Origin: UBA1479 sp040216635
GTDB taxonomy: Bacteria > Pseudomonadota > Alphaproteobacteria > Rhodospirillales > Casp-alpha2
Direction of reading: 5' to 3'
DNA length: 64,000 bases
Assembly (NCBI GenBank): GCA_040216635.1
Contig: JAVJOU010000021.1
Span: 248,001-312,000 of the forward strand
In this document: positions 26,547 through 35,499 of the stretch, in pieces
Layout: each line of letters starts with the position of its first letter
Position numbering within the stretch: position 1 is the stretch's first letter
Notes under the pieces: model-generated
What the model was told of the DNA's origin: nothing
Databases searched by the model: none
Seen by the model: the letters and a program-made list of their open reading frames with translations, nothing else
Made by a program: the position numbers and the translations under genes

Positions 26547-27650
26547 TTAGAACAAGGACATTTGCGCTGTGTCGCGAACCGGCGGGTGGAACAGGTCACA
26601 GTTAAGGGGGCGTCCGGCCGAGCGCGACCGTTCGATCCCGGCACGTTTGAGTGCGCGCCGGAAGCGTGCGGCCAGAAGCTCCGCTTCCGTCCCCGTGCCG
26701 GTCTGCCGCGTGCCCCATTCGGATTTATAAAGTGCGCCGTCGCGGCTGGCGCGCAGGCCATTCAAGACCCGATCGGCCCGGTCCGGGCAATAGGTTTCAA
26801 GCCATTCACGAAACAGACCCGCGACCTCGCCCGGCAGTCGCAAAAGGGTATAGCCCGCGGCCGTTGCCCCGGCCCGAACCGCACGAGTGACGATGGCTTC
26901 CAGTTCTTCATCGTTCAAGGCCGGGATCATGGGGGCCGCCAGCACGGTCACCGGAATGCCCGCACCCGCCAGCCCCTTGATGGCGGCGATGCGTTTTTCC
27001 GGCGTAGGCGCCCGGGGTTCCAGCCGGCGGGCAAGGATGCCATCCAAGGTCGTCACCGACAGAGCGACACAGACCAGTCCCTTCGCCGCCATGGGGGCGA
27101 GGATATCAAGATCGCGCAACACCAGATCCGATTTCGTGGTGATGGAAACGGGGTGATCGCATTCGGCCAGAACGCGCAGCACATCGCGGGTGATTTCATA
27201 GCGCCGTTCGATCGGCTGATACGGGTCCGTGTTGGCCCCCAATTGCAGCGTCCGGCACTGATAATTTCGCGCCCTCAGTTCGGTGCGCAGACAGTCCGCC
27301 GCATCGAATTTGGCGAACAAGCGCGTTTCGAAATCCAGGCCCGGCGACAATCCCAGATAGGCATGGGTCGGTCGGGCGAAGCAATAGACGCATCCATGCT
27401 CGCACCCCCGATACGGATTCAATGACCGGTCGAAGGGAATATCCGGCGAGGTATTTCGAGCAATGACCTTACGCGCGGTATCGGGAAGAACCTGGGTGCG
27501 AAGCGGCGGCAGATCATCCGGTGCCGACCAGCCGTCGTCTTCCGTCACATGGGTCAGGCGTTCGAACCGGCCGTCCCGGTTGGTGACGGCTCCCCGCCCC
27601 TTCAGGGCGCGGGTCTCCCCCGCTTTCGGTGATTTGATGTATGCGGCCAT
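26547..27650 (-). CDS. PA0069-family radical SAM protein
   Basis: A 367-residue radical SAM protein related to SplB-like enzymes. The cluster-binding motif is NPYRGCEHGCVYCFARPTH (CxxxCxxC) near residue 85. N-terminal features include RYEITRDVLRVLAECDHPV after the cluster region and GAGIPVTVLAAPMIPALND later. The family is widespread but the reaction is not established. The cell would need SAM and a 4Fe-4S cluster for it. Confidence 0.9.
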   Translation of the reverse strand: MAAYIKSPKAGETRALKGRGAVTNRDGRFERLTHVTEDDGWSAPDDLPPLRTQVLPDTARKVIARNTSPDIPFDRSLNPYRGCEHGCVYCFARPTHAYLGLSPGLDFETRLFAKFDAADCLRTELRARNYQCRTLQLGANTDPYQPIERRYEITRDVLRVLAECDHPVSITTKSDLVLRDLDILAPMAAKGLVCVALSVTTLDGILARRLEPRAPTPEKRIAAIKGLAGAGIPVTVLAAPMIPALNDEELEAIVTRAVRAGATAAGYTLLRLPGEVAGLFREWLETYCPDRADRVLNGLRASRDGALYKSEWGTRQTGTGTEAELLAARFRRALKRAGIERSRSAGRPLNCDLFHPPVRDTAQMSLF

Positions 27651-27786
27651 GCCTTGAAGCTTATCGCATCAAAAGAACATATCAAGAACATTTATTTCAG
27701 CCATCAAGCGATGCCGTAATATGCCGACAGTTCTCGCTCCTCCGTATTCAATGAGATATGCTGCCGCCACTTGTAAGGAGATCTTA

Positions 27787-28008
27787 TTGGCCAATTTTCA
27801 CATTTACCCCATCGCTGACGGGGATTCGTTCTGGGTTAAAGCGTCGACCAGCGATGAAGCCCGCAAGCTGATCGCCCTCAACGTGCCTGACGCCAGCAAT
27901 GCCCAGGAAACGTCCCATTATCGTTGCGAAGAGGACGACCAAAAATCTCCGCCCCATGGGTTGATTTACCACCAGTTGGGTCGGCCGATCTCCATCACCA
28001 AGCGATAA
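27787..28008 (+). CDS. Small conserved alphaproteobacterial protein of unknown function
   Basis: A 73-residue protein. The start is TTG 27787, placed six bases after a strong AAGGAG site, giving LANFHIYPIADGDSFWVKAS; an upstream ATG at 27721 has no such site. Residues SDEARKLIALNVPDASNA and YRCEEDDQKSPPHGLIY look soluble and folded. Not recognised. Confidence 0.6.
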   Translation: MANFHIYPIADGDSFWVKASTSDEARKLIALNVPDASNAQETSHYRCEEDDQKSPPHGLIYHQLGRPISITKR

Positions 28009-28147
28009 CCGGCAAAACCACCATCCCAAGATAACCCTAGACAAGAGTCTCGGTGACAGCGCCGATTCGGTTTGTTAGAGTTTTATTAAGGATAGGGACG
28101 GATTGCGCCCGGTTCCCACAAGATAATCGCGATCTGGGCAGAAGGTC

Positions 28148-28270
28148 ATGGGCAAGATCAAAGACGTTATCAACGGAATCCTCGAAGGACTGGCGGAAAT
28201 TCTGACCCCGCCCCCGGCCCCCGTTCCCATTCCGGTTCGCACCCGCCCGCAACAACGCCCGCGGCGCTGA
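28148..28270 (+). CDS. Possible 40-residue proline/arginine-tailed small protein
   Basis: A short frame starting ATG 28148 encodes an amphipathic helix (MGKIKDVINGILEGLAEIL) followed by a Pro/Arg-rich tail and a TGA. AGAAGG lies just before the ATG but is too close to be ideal. Included because composition is protein-like and the gap is otherwise empty; not recognised. Confidence 0.35.
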   Translation: MGKIKDVINGILEGLAEILTPPPAPVPIPVRTRPQQRPRR

Positions 28271-28330
28271 CCTTCACCTGAAAATCACCTAAAGTACCCC
28301 GATGACCTGCAGCCATCGGAACCACAAGCC

Positions 28331-29146
28331 GTGAGCGATCAACCAGCCGATCCCCCCGCTGATCTTCCTCCGACGGACATTCCTGACGATCCGGCAGCCC
28401 CGCCGTCGGATGCGCGCCCTGCCCCATCCGAAAAAGACCCGCCGGCAGAGGCGGTTCCGACCAGCACGCAGCCGACTCTCAGCATCATCATTCCCACACT
28501 GAACGCGGCCCAGGACCTGGGGCGCACATTGGACGGACTCAAGGGCGGCGGAATCGATCACGAGGTCATTGTCGCGGACGGCGGCTCGAGCGATGCCACC
28601 TTGCGCATCGCCCGGGCGTTCGGCGCGCGCATGATCGATGCCCCCAAGGGACGCGGCACGCAACTGGCGGCCGGTGCCGATGCCGCCAGGGGCGAATGGC
28701 TGTTGTTCCTCCATGCCGATACCGTCCTGCAACGGGGATGGCAGATCATCCTGCGGGGGTTCACCGGCAACCGCGACAACCATTTCAAGGCCGGATACTT
28801 TCAGTTGCTGTTGGACGACCCGGCCCCCCAGGCCCGCCGGATCGAAAACTTGGCCAATTGGCGGGCACGACACATGGGTTTGCCCTACGGCGATCAGGGA
28901 TTGCTGATCTCACGCGGGTTCTACGATTTCCTGGAAGGCTTCAAACCCCTGCCCCTGATGGAAGACGTCGATCTGGCCCGCCGCATCGGCGGCCGGCGAT
29001 TGGTGATGCTGCCATCCGCGGCGACCACCTCGGCCGCGCGCTACCGCAAGGACGGCTGGTGGTTACGCCCGATCCGTAATCTGTTCTGCCTGGGTTTGTT
29101 CTACCTGGGCGTCCGCCCCGATTGGATCGTGGGTCTGTACCGGTGA
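28331..29146 (+). CDS. TIGR04283-type glycosyltransferase family 2 protein
   Basis: A 271-residue GT-A glycosyltransferase starting GTG. Residues 1-48 are a Pro/Asp-rich, probably disordered leader; the GT2 core begins LSIIIPTLNAAQDLGRTL, then VIVADGGSSDATLRIA and FLHADTVLQRGW (DxD-equivalent). GLPYGDQGLLISRGFYDFLEGF and MEDVDLARRI are typical of the family annotated as arsenosugar biosynthesis glycosyltransferases. The stop overlaps the next start (GTGA), and that gene is the usual TIGR04282 partner. The arsenosugar role is known from some relatives only. Confidence 0.87.
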   Translation: MSDQPADPPADLPPTDIPDDPAAPPSDARPAPSEKDPPAEAVPTSTQPTLSIIIPTLNAAQDLGRTLDGLKGGGIDHEVIVADGGSSDATLRIARAFGARMIDAPKGRGTQLAAGADAARGEWLLFLHADTVLQRGWQIILRGFTGNRDNHFKAGYFQLLLDDPAPQARRIENLANWRARHMGLPYGDQGLLISRGFYDFLEGFKPLPLMEDVDLARRIGGRRLVMLPSAATTSAARYRKDGWWLRPIRNLFCLGLFYLGVRPDWIVGLYR

Positions 29147-29754
29147 GCGGAACAGGATTGCAAAAGCATCTGGTTGTTTTCGCCAAGGCGCCGCGTATGG
29201 GACGGGTCAAATCCCGACTTGCCCGGCATATCGGCAGGGTCGGCGCCTGGGCGTTTTATCGCGGTATGTTGGCGGGACTGACACGGCGGCTCGGCCGGGA
29301 TGCCCGCTGGCAATGCTGGCTGGCGGTCACGCCCGATCAAAGCCTGTTCGATCAGGGCCTGTGGCGCAGCGCCACCCCCGACGTCGATGCCTTTATAAAC
29401 CAGGGCGGCGGCGGGTTAGGCGACCGCATGGCCCGTGTCATGGCAGCCCTTCCGCCGGGGCCGGTTGTCCTGATCGGATCGGACATTCCGGGAATACGGC
29501 GGGATATGATCGCCCGGGCCTTTCGGCTGTTGGGTGACCACGACGCCGTGTTCGGGCCGGCGGCGGACGGGGGATATTGGCTGGTCGGCCTGAAGCGCCG
29601 GCCCCGCTTTATCGATCCGTTCCGGAACGTGCGCTGGTCGACGGCCCATGCCCTTGCCGATACGCAGGCCAACCTGAACGGCTTGAAAATCGCCCTGATC
29701 GAAACCTTGGAAGATATTGATGACGGCCCGTCGTTCGCCCGGCGCGCCCGCTAA
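29143..29754 (+). CDS. TIGR04282-type (DUF2064) glycosyltransferase-like protein
   Basis: A 203-residue nucleotide-diphospho-sugar-transferase-fold protein. I start it at GTG 29143, overlapping the upstream stop by four bases. Family patterns are LVVFAKAPRMGRVKSRLA near the N-terminus, GDRMARVMA, VLIGSDIPGI and DAVFGPAADGGYWLVGLK. It pairs with the preceding glycosyltransferase in many genomes. Confidence 0.9.
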   Translation: MSGTGLQKHLVVFAKAPRMGRVKSRLARHIGRVGAWAFYRGMLAGLTRRLGRDARWQCWLAVTPDQSLFDQGLWRSATPDVDAFINQGGGGLGDRMARVMAALPPGPVVLIGSDIPGIRRDMIARAFRLLGDHDAVFGPAADGGYWLVGLKRRPRFIDPFRNVRWSTAHALADTQANLNGLKIALIETLEDIDDGPSFARRAR

Positions 29755-29768
29755 TCAATTACGTACGC

Positions 29769-30257
29769 TCAGGCCGTGGCCGGACAGGTCGCCTGCGGAG
29801 CTTCGTATTCGCTGCCGTAAGCCTGCAGACTGACCTTGCTGATCACCGTGCGGCCAAGGGCGCGGTTAAACCGGGTCTGCAAGCGCTGGCCGAGGCTGCC
29901 CTCAAGCGCCTGTTTCCAGGTCGCCTGATACAGCACTTCCCGCGAAACCTCGCTGTTCACCGCCGAAACCAGCCGAGGCATCAAACGGCAGGCCGTTTCC
30001 TTTGCCTCGCCGCTTGGTACGTCCAAGGTGATCGAAACGATCAGGACCTTGGCCTCATTTTTCTTTTTCTTGAGCGTCCACCCCCCGATCTGGATCGAGA
30101 TCGGCGCCATACGGACGACCGACGGCCCCGGATCGACAGGCCCGACTTCACCCTTGCCGAAACCGAAATCAAATTCCGTCCCGATCGCCGCGACGGACCC
30201 GACCGTGCCGGCGGCGACGGTCGATGCGATCAACGTACTCTTGATAAAGCCAGGCAT
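29769..30257 (-). CDS. FliL-like membrane-anchored protein (paralogue A)
   Basis: A 162-residue protein with one N-terminal hydrophobic helix or uncleaved signal (about residues 5-26), then a soluble domain with strand-rich start (QIGGWTLKKKKNEAKVLIVS) and C-terminal helix RLQTRFNRALGRTVISKVSL. The layout resembles FliL, whose C-terminus has a similar helix-strand end, but no flagellar genes are nearby. It is clearly paralogous to the gene at 30490-30984. Function unknown. Confidence 0.72.
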   Translation of the reverse strand: MPGFIKSTLIASTVAAGTVGSVAAIGTEFDFGFGKGEVGPVDPGPSVVRMAPISIQIGGWTLKKKKNEAKVLIVSITLDVPSGEAKETACRLMPRLVSAVNSEVSREVLYQATWKQALEGSLGQRLQTRFNRALGRTVISKVSLQAYGSEYEAPQATCPATA

Positions 30258-30489
30258 TCTTCCCTCTCCGAAAACTTATCGGAAATCCGGCCGTACCCTC
30301 GATATTGTTCTTTTATATGGTTGAGCCATCGGCTGGCGCCGGCACCGATGAAACCTGTCCGCCGTTGTCGGCGATTGCATGCAAAGAATACCTTGCACGC
30401 CGATCATGACAACCACGCCAAAGGTCTAGGTCACTGCGCCATGCGGCACCAACGGCCCCGCATCCGCAAGCTTCATCAGGCAGGAAAAA

Positions 30490-30984
30490 TCAGGTTTCTT
30501 CGGGACAATTGGTCGACGGAACGTCGTCCTTGTCCTGATAGGCGGCAAGGGTCACCTTTTCGACAATCCTTTCCCCCAGCGCGCGGTTGAAACGCTGCTG
30601 AAGCTGGATCGTCAAATCCTTGGAAATCGCATCCTGGGCCTTGTCCGAATAATTGACCTGGCTGGCGAACGCCGTATTCACCGACGACACCAGGCGCGGC
30701 ATCAACTGGCACACCTTGGCGAAGTTGTGGCTGCCGGTGACCCGCATGGAAATGGACACCAGCAGATTCTTGGCCTTCTGCTTGCTTTTGATGCTGTATC
30801 CGCCGACCTGAACCGCCTGCGGGCGCATGCGCACTTTGTGGATTTTTGTGTCCTTGACGGCCGCCACCGGCGTGCTTGACGCACTGGGCTCCGAGCTGAC
30901 CCAGATACCGATCCCCGCGACACCGCCGATCAGCAGGATCGACGCACCGACGCCGATCAAAAGGCTTTTCATGAACTTGTCCAT
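30490..30984 (-). CDS. FliL-like membrane-anchored protein (paralogue B)
   Basis: A 164-residue protein with an N-terminal membrane helix (about residues 8-30) and the same soluble domain as paralogue A: QVGGYSIKSKQKAKNLLVSI, CQLMPRLVSSVNTAF and LQQRFNRALGERIVEKVTLAAY. Both share the pattern C-x-LMPRLVS-x-VN and end in a Cys-Pro segment. Tandem duplication with a 232-base gap. The outer-face domain may bind or brace an envelope partner; this is inference. Confidence 0.72.
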   Translation of the reverse strand: MDKFMKSLLIGVGASILLIGGVAGIGIWVSSEPSASSTPVAAVKDTKIHKVRMRPQAVQVGGYSIKSKQKAKNLLVSISMRVTGSHNFAKVCQLMPRLVSSVNTAFASQVNYSDKAQDAISKDLTIQLQQRFNRALGERIVEKVTLAAYQDKDDVPSTNCPEET

Positions 30985-31216
30985 TGGGCCCCCCTTAAGA
31001 CCTGGCCTTTTTGGCTTTTGGACTGTCCTTCATCTAAACGGACCGGTCCCCGCATTCCTGCGGCAGCCGATCCCGATGCACGATTAAATTCAGAAACTCT
31101 ATAGTATCAAAACCTTCGTGAAAAAGGCTCCGGATTTCCCGCCCATGCACCCAAGTGAGAAATTTAAAGTCTAATGCTTTCAGATAACTGACACTTTCCA
31201 AACTGCATCAATTCAG

Positions 31217-31249
31217 TTTTCCACAGCCCTCTGCCCAATCTGTGGATAA
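31217..31249. other. Pair of convergent DnaA-box-like sequences in a gene-free stretch
   Basis: TTTTCCACA (31217-31225) faces TGTGGATAA (31241-31249), the latter a perfect DnaA box read on the other strand. They adjoin an AT-rich run at about 31085-31220. The 383-base gap 30985-31367 holds only this, the AT-rich run and the terminator at 31290-31326; I see no gene in it. Two boxes are too few to call an origin. Confidence 0.3.
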
Positions 31250-31289
31250 TCTGCCGACGCAAACAGACACGAATCGGCTCGGCAGCCGC

Positions 31290-31326
31290 CGAATAAAGAA
31301 ACGCCGGCAGGGTTTTCCTGCCGGCG
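31290..31326 (-). terminator. Rho-independent terminator of the small secreted-protein gene
   Basis: Perfect 10-base stem CGCCGGCAGG / CCTGCCGGCG (31302-31311 with 31317-31326) and a 5-base loop; on the minus strand it is followed by TTTCTTTATTC. It lies about 40 bases beyond the stop of the 31368-31646 gene. Confidence 0.85.
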
Positions 31327-31367
31327 CGGAGGTATACGTATGGATAGCGGGACAGCGCCCGCCAAGA

Positions 31368-31646
31368 TCAGTTCTTCGGCGCAAGGAAGCCCAGGGCGTC
31401 GCTCAAGCTGGCGCAAGCGACATCGTTCTGTTTGCTTCTCAAGGCCATTTTCGCCTTGTCCATGGCCCGCACAAAGCTTTTGGACGCGGCCTTATCCAGC
31501 CCCTTCTTCACCTTCTTGAACTCGCCTTCGGCGGTCTTGATGGCGGCTTTCGGATCGGCGTTGCAGTCTTTGGCATAAGCGGCGGGGGACAGGACGACAG
31601 CGGACAGCATCACGGCGGTCGCCGCGAGGGGAAATGCGAAACGCAT
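31368..31646 (-). CDS. Small secreted (periplasmic) protein of unknown function
   Basis: A 92-residue protein with a Sec signal peptide (hydrophobic residues 5-20, likely cleavage after AYA) and a mature helical part rich in Lys and Ala with two Cys (KDCNADPKAAIKTAEGEFKK and NDVACASLSDALGFL), which may form a disulfide. A good terminator follows. Not recognised. Confidence 0.7.
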   Translation of the reverse strand: MRFAFPLAATAVMLSAVVLSPAAYAKDCNADPKAAIKTAEGEFKKVKKGLDKAASKSFVRAMDKAKMALRSKQNDVACASLSDALGFLAPKN

Positions 31647-31803
31647 CTGTTTGGAACTCCAGAGAAAAATTGCGGCGCGTGTTGGCCCTGCCGTCCCGGC
31701 ACGGGGCGCGCGGCCGCGTTACAGGCGCGGATTTGGCGCCCATTTCAGATATTCGTCAATATGGATTTTTATCTCGGAAGACCTGCGGTTTTCGCAGCTC
31801 TCG

Positions 31804-32331
31804 CTACGCCAGATGTTCCTTCAATCGCGGCATCAGTTCGACGAAATTGCAGGGCTTGTGGCGGATATCCAATTGGTGAACCAGGATCTCGTCCCAGCCG
31901 TCCTTGCAGGCCCCGGTCGAGCCGGGCAGCACGAAGATATAGGTGCCGTTCGCCACGCCGGCACAGGCCCGCGACTGAATGGTCGAAGACTTGATCTTCT
32001 GATAGCTGATCCAACGGAACATCTCGCCGAAACCGGGGATGATCTTTTCCGCCACGGCGTCGAGTGCTTCGGGCGTCACATCCCGCCCGGTCACGCCGGT
32101 GCCGCCCGTTGAAATGATGCAATCGATATCGGGATCGTCGGCCCAGGCGCGGAACTGATCGGCAATCAGCACGGCATCATCCTTGATGATCCTGCGATCG
32201 GCAAGTTTGTGCCCGGCCGCGGTCAGACGTTCGACCAAGGTGTCCCCCGACCGGTCGTCTTCCAGTGTGCGCGTGTCCGACACGGTCAGAACCGCAATGT
32301 TAACGGGCAGAAATTCCGTTTGTTGGCTCAT
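31804..32331 (-). CDS. moaB: Molybdenum cofactor biosynthesis protein B
   Basis: A 175-residue MoaB/MogA-fold protein that adenylylates molybdopterin. VLTVSDTRTLEDDRSGDTL, CIISTGGTGVTGRDVTPEA and LPGSTGACKDGWDEIL are family motifs. Its start lies 32 bases inside the end of the upstream lytic transglycosylase gene on the same strand. Moco would serve the NapA nitrate reductase at the end of the window. Confidence 0.94.
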   Translation of the reverse strand: MSQQTEFLPVNIAVLTVSDTRTLEDDRSGDTLVERLTAAGHKLADRRIIKDDAVLIADQFRAWADDPDIDCIISTGGTGVTGRDVTPEALDAVAEKIIPGFGEMFRWISYQKIKSSTIQSRACAGVANGTYIFVLPGSTGACKDGWDEILVHQLDIRHKPCNFVELMPRLKEHLA

Positions 32332-34192
32332 CGAAAATCGCGACCTCTAGCTTGCCATGGCCCAGGGCTTTGTAGACCGGCCATTGGCCGGCGGCAAGGG
32401 CGTCGAGGGACGGTTTGTCCTGCCCCAGGCGGTCGCGGTAGATCCACAGGTTAGCCAGCACCCGTTCAACGAAGTGCCGGGTTTCGAACGCCGGGATGGT
32501 TTCGATGAACAACAGGGGGTCGTCCGTGTATTCCGTACGCCGCCGCCATTTGTTCAGGTTTCCGGGCCCACCGTTCCAGGCCGCCGCCAACAGCAGTAGG
32601 TCACCCTGGATATGCGGCTCGACCAGCAGCATGTCGATGTATTTCTGCCCCAATTTTAGGTTCAGATCCGGATCATACAGCTTGCGCCGGTGGTGGCGGT
32701 GCAGGGACGAATCCCGCGCCACGAAACTGGCCGTGCGCGGCATCAATTGCATCAAGCCGCGCGCCCCCGCCCAGCTTTTGGCTTTGGGATTGAATTTGCT
32801 TTCCTGGCGGATGAAGGCATAGACCAGCGCCCGGTCGACCGTGAAACCGTCCTGCGGCTCCCAAGACGGCACAGGATAGGCGGCACCGTCGAACCCGCCA
32901 CCGTCCGGAAACATGCGGTCCGACAAGCGCACGGCCAAACCGGCCATGCCGCCCGCATCGGCCAGGGCAAGGATCGCCAGCGCCTGCGTCTTGTCGGAAA
33001 GCCGGGCCAGATTGCGCAGTTCGCGTTCCGCCCCCCGCTCGTTCCCGGTCTGCACCAGGGCCATGGCACGGCGGCCGCGCGGCGTTTCGACGATGCGCGT
33101 GATCGCACCCGAGACGACCGGCGGCGAAGACCATTTATAAGAAACCTTCTGACCCAGGATGCGGGCCGCCAGCAGGCCATAGAACGTGCGGGCATGTTTG
33201 GCCGCACCGGCTAGGTAGTGGGTTACCCGTTCGGGTTTGCGGGTGATCAGCAGACCCCGCGCCGCCCAGAAATTGGCGGCACCGTCCATCCATTCGTCAT
33301 CGAACCCGATATCGGCGGCCTCAATGAAATGGAAGGTCGCCTTTTCATAGTTCTTGGCTTTCCAGGCGATCAGGCCGAGCGTCCAATGCCCGTCGGGCAG
33401 ATACTTGCCGGAACGCTTCAAGGCGGTATCCAGCCACTGGGCCGCCCATTCGGTACGCCGGTCGAAGAAATAACGGGTGCCGAGCCGTACCTTCGCCTGA
33501 TCCATTTCCGCATCGGACAACAGCCGTTTGGCATCCGCCGACTGAATAAGCCGCTTGCCGACCAGGGTATGGCCGCGCCGAAGGGCCCGCACGATCCGGT
33601 ATTTGATCGCGCGCGCTTGGCGCGCCTGGGACCGGCTCAGGCGTTTGGCCGGCAGAATCTTGGGGGCTTTCTGTTCTTCTTCCGCATCGGTCTGATCGGC
33701 TTCGGCCTCTTCATCCATGAACGCGGGTCGAAGCGGCAGCACGTCCGGCTTTTCCGGCATGCGCCAATTGCTGGGGCGACGGCGAAGCGACAGTTTATAG
33801 ATGCGCCCGGCCTGGGGGTGATCGGCGAATTCCGCCATCCAGGCCTTCAGTTCCTTATAGCTGGAACGGTATTTGCGCGGATGCAGATAGCGCTGCGCCA
33901 TGACATGGCCCATCAGCAGCTTGTCGGAAAGCTTGGCGATCAGGCGGTCCGCCTGCTTCCAGTCGCCGTCTTCCTGAACGTCGAAAATGCGCCGGTACAG
34001 TTCGGCATCCGCATCGGAAAGGGTGCGCGGTGCCACGGATTCCGGCGTAACGGGAACGGGCGCGACCGCCGCCGTTTCACCGCTGTCCGCAGAGGCAACC
34101 GGCCCGGCGGCAAGCGCCGGCGACGCGCAGACCATGAATTGCAAGGAAAGGGCGCCCAGAACGGGCATACCCCATGATTTGACCCCGGCCAT
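32300..34192 (-). CDS. Soluble lytic murein transglycosylase (SLT domain)
   Basis: A 630-residue periplasmic enzyme when started at 34192, which puts a signal peptide (MPVLGALSLQFMVCASPALA) at the N-terminus; the longer reading would bury it. Residues of about 60-420 are a helical, TPR-like superhelix; the C-terminal SLT domain holds the catalytic Glu in RQESKFNPKAKSWAGARG followed by LMQLMPRTA. It cleaves peptidoglycan glycan strands to give 1,6-anhydro ends. The last 32 bases overlap moaB. Confidence 0.92.
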   Translation of the reverse strand: MAGVKSWGMPVLGALSLQFMVCASPALAAGPVASADSGETAAVAPVPVTPESVAPRTLSDADAELYRRIFDVQEDGDWKQADRLIAKLSDKLLMGHVMAQRYLHPRKYRSSYKELKAWMAEFADHPQAGRIYKLSLRRRPSNWRMPEKPDVLPLRPAFMDEEAEADQTDAEEEQKAPKILPAKRLSRSQARQARAIKYRIVRALRRGHTLVGKRLIQSADAKRLLSDAEMDQAKVRLGTRYFFDRRTEWAAQWLDTALKRSGKYLPDGHWTLGLIAWKAKNYEKATFHFIEAADIGFDDEWMDGAANFWAARGLLITRKPERVTHYLAGAAKHARTFYGLLAARILGQKVSYKWSSPPVVSGAITRIVETPRGRRAMALVQTGNERGAERELRNLARLSDKTQALAILALADAGGMAGLAVRLSDRMFPDGGGFDGAAYPVPSWEPQDGFTVDRALVYAFIRQESKFNPKAKSWAGARGLMQLMPRTASFVARDSSLHRHHRRKLYDPDLNLKLGQKYIDMLLVEPHIQGDLLLLAAAWNGGPGNLNKWRRRTEYTDDPLLFIETIPAFETRHFVERVLANLWIYRDRLGQDKPSLDALAAGQWPVYKALGHGKLEVAIFDEPTNGISAR

Positions 34193-34418
34193 GAAGCCCC
34201 TTTTACATTTGGCCGCCTGACGGTGGCGGCTTCGCATTCGCTCCCCAATGAGCTGCGACGTTATAGCGTCCTGTCCCCGGCACCTCAACCTGCCGACATT
34301 CCCGGCATCCATTCAGGTTGAGGCGCCGCCCCGTGACAATCTGCATCATCCCATATTTTGCGATGACGGGAAAGTATGGCGGCATATATTGAAAACATGG
34401 TTAACAACGCCGCAATAA

Positions 34419-35327
34419 TCAGTCGCCGCCGCCCCCGGTGAGTTTCGCCTTCAGCATCAGCAGATCACGCCAGGCATCCCGTTTCATGGCCGGCGATCGC
34501 AACAGATAGGCCGGGTGATACAGCGCCATGGCCGGGATCGGCCCCGCCATCTTCGCCGTCGCATAGTCGAACCATTTACCGCGCAGCCGGGTGATGCCTA
34601 GGGTCTGTTCCAATAACGCCTTGGCCGAGGGTCCGCCGACGCAGACCAGGGCACGCGGCTGGACGATTTCGATCAGCCGTTCGACGAAGGGCTGGCAGAT
34701 CGCTGCTTCCGACGGCGTCGGCGTGCGGTTGCCGGGCGGGCGCCAGAACACGGTGTTAGAAATCAGGGCCGCCGCATCGCCTTCCCCATGCCGGTCCAGG
34801 CCGATCGAGGCCAGCATGGCATCCAGCAGCTTGCCCGACGGTCCCACGAAGGGCAGGCCCTGGCGGTCTTCCTCTGCCCCCGGGGCTTCGCCCACGAACA
34901 GCACGCGGGCCTTGGGATTGCCGTCGTAAAAGCATAGGTTGGACGCCGTGGTCTTCAACGCGCAACCGTCGAAGCCTTCCAGGGCCGTGCGCAAGTCTTC
35001 CAGCGTTTCCGCCTTCCCCGCCATGGCGACCGCATCCTTGACCGCGGCTTGATCCGAAACCTGGGCAGGGGATTGCGGCTTGGTCAGGGGACCGCGCACC
35101 GATGCGACCGGCCCGCGCCCTTGCGGAGCACCGGGCATGGGCCCGTCGCTTAACCCCGGCCCGGCTGCTGGGCCTGCGGCCTTGGCTGCGCGCGCCGCCG
35201 CCAGGGCTTGGGCCTGTTCGGCAAAGCGATCCTGAGGCACATCGACGATGACTTCGTCGATACCGGCCTCCAGATACCACTGCAGCAAGGCCTTCACGGC
35301 AATCGGGTCGGTTGCGGTCTGGGTCAT
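34419..35327 (-). CDS. udg: Uracil-DNA glycosylase, family 4 (iron-sulfur type)
   Basis: A 302-residue family-4 UDG. The N-terminal 110 residues are Ala/Pro/Gly-rich and probably flexible; the catalytic domain has VLFVGEAPGAEEDRQGLPF (motif 1), NTVFWRPPGNRTP and LYHPAYLLR (motif 3). It excises uracil from DNA. It is divergent from the ETF-QO gene. Confidence 0.93.
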   Translation of the reverse strand: MTQTATDPIAVKALLQWYLEAGIDEVIVDVPQDRFAEQAQALAAARAAKAAGPAAGPGLSDGPMPGAPQGRGPVASVRGPLTKPQSPAQVSDQAAVKDAVAMAGKAETLEDLRTALEGFDGCALKTTASNLCFYDGNPKARVLFVGEAPGAEEDRQGLPFVGPSGKLLDAMLASIGLDRHGEGDAAALISNTVFWRPPGNRTPTPSEAAICQPFVERLIEIVQPRALVCVGGPSAKALLEQTLGITRLRGKWFDYATAKMAGPIPAMALYHPAYLLRSPAMKRDAWRDLLMLKAKLTGGGGD

Positions 35328-35499
35328 GGGCAGAGCCTAGCACAGGACGGGGCAGAGATTGTCCCCATTGAATCCACAGAATACCGGCCGAATACACAGC
35401 AGATCATTCTGAAATGTTGGTACGTTTCCTCACGCAAGCGAGAGTGATATAACGCCTTTCGCAGTTGCACATTTCGACCAACACCAACAAGACACGAGG

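Noticed and set aside
31085..31260. Replication origin
   Set aside because: Only two DnaA boxes, no neighbouring origin-type genes (dnaA, parAB, hemE) and no skew information.
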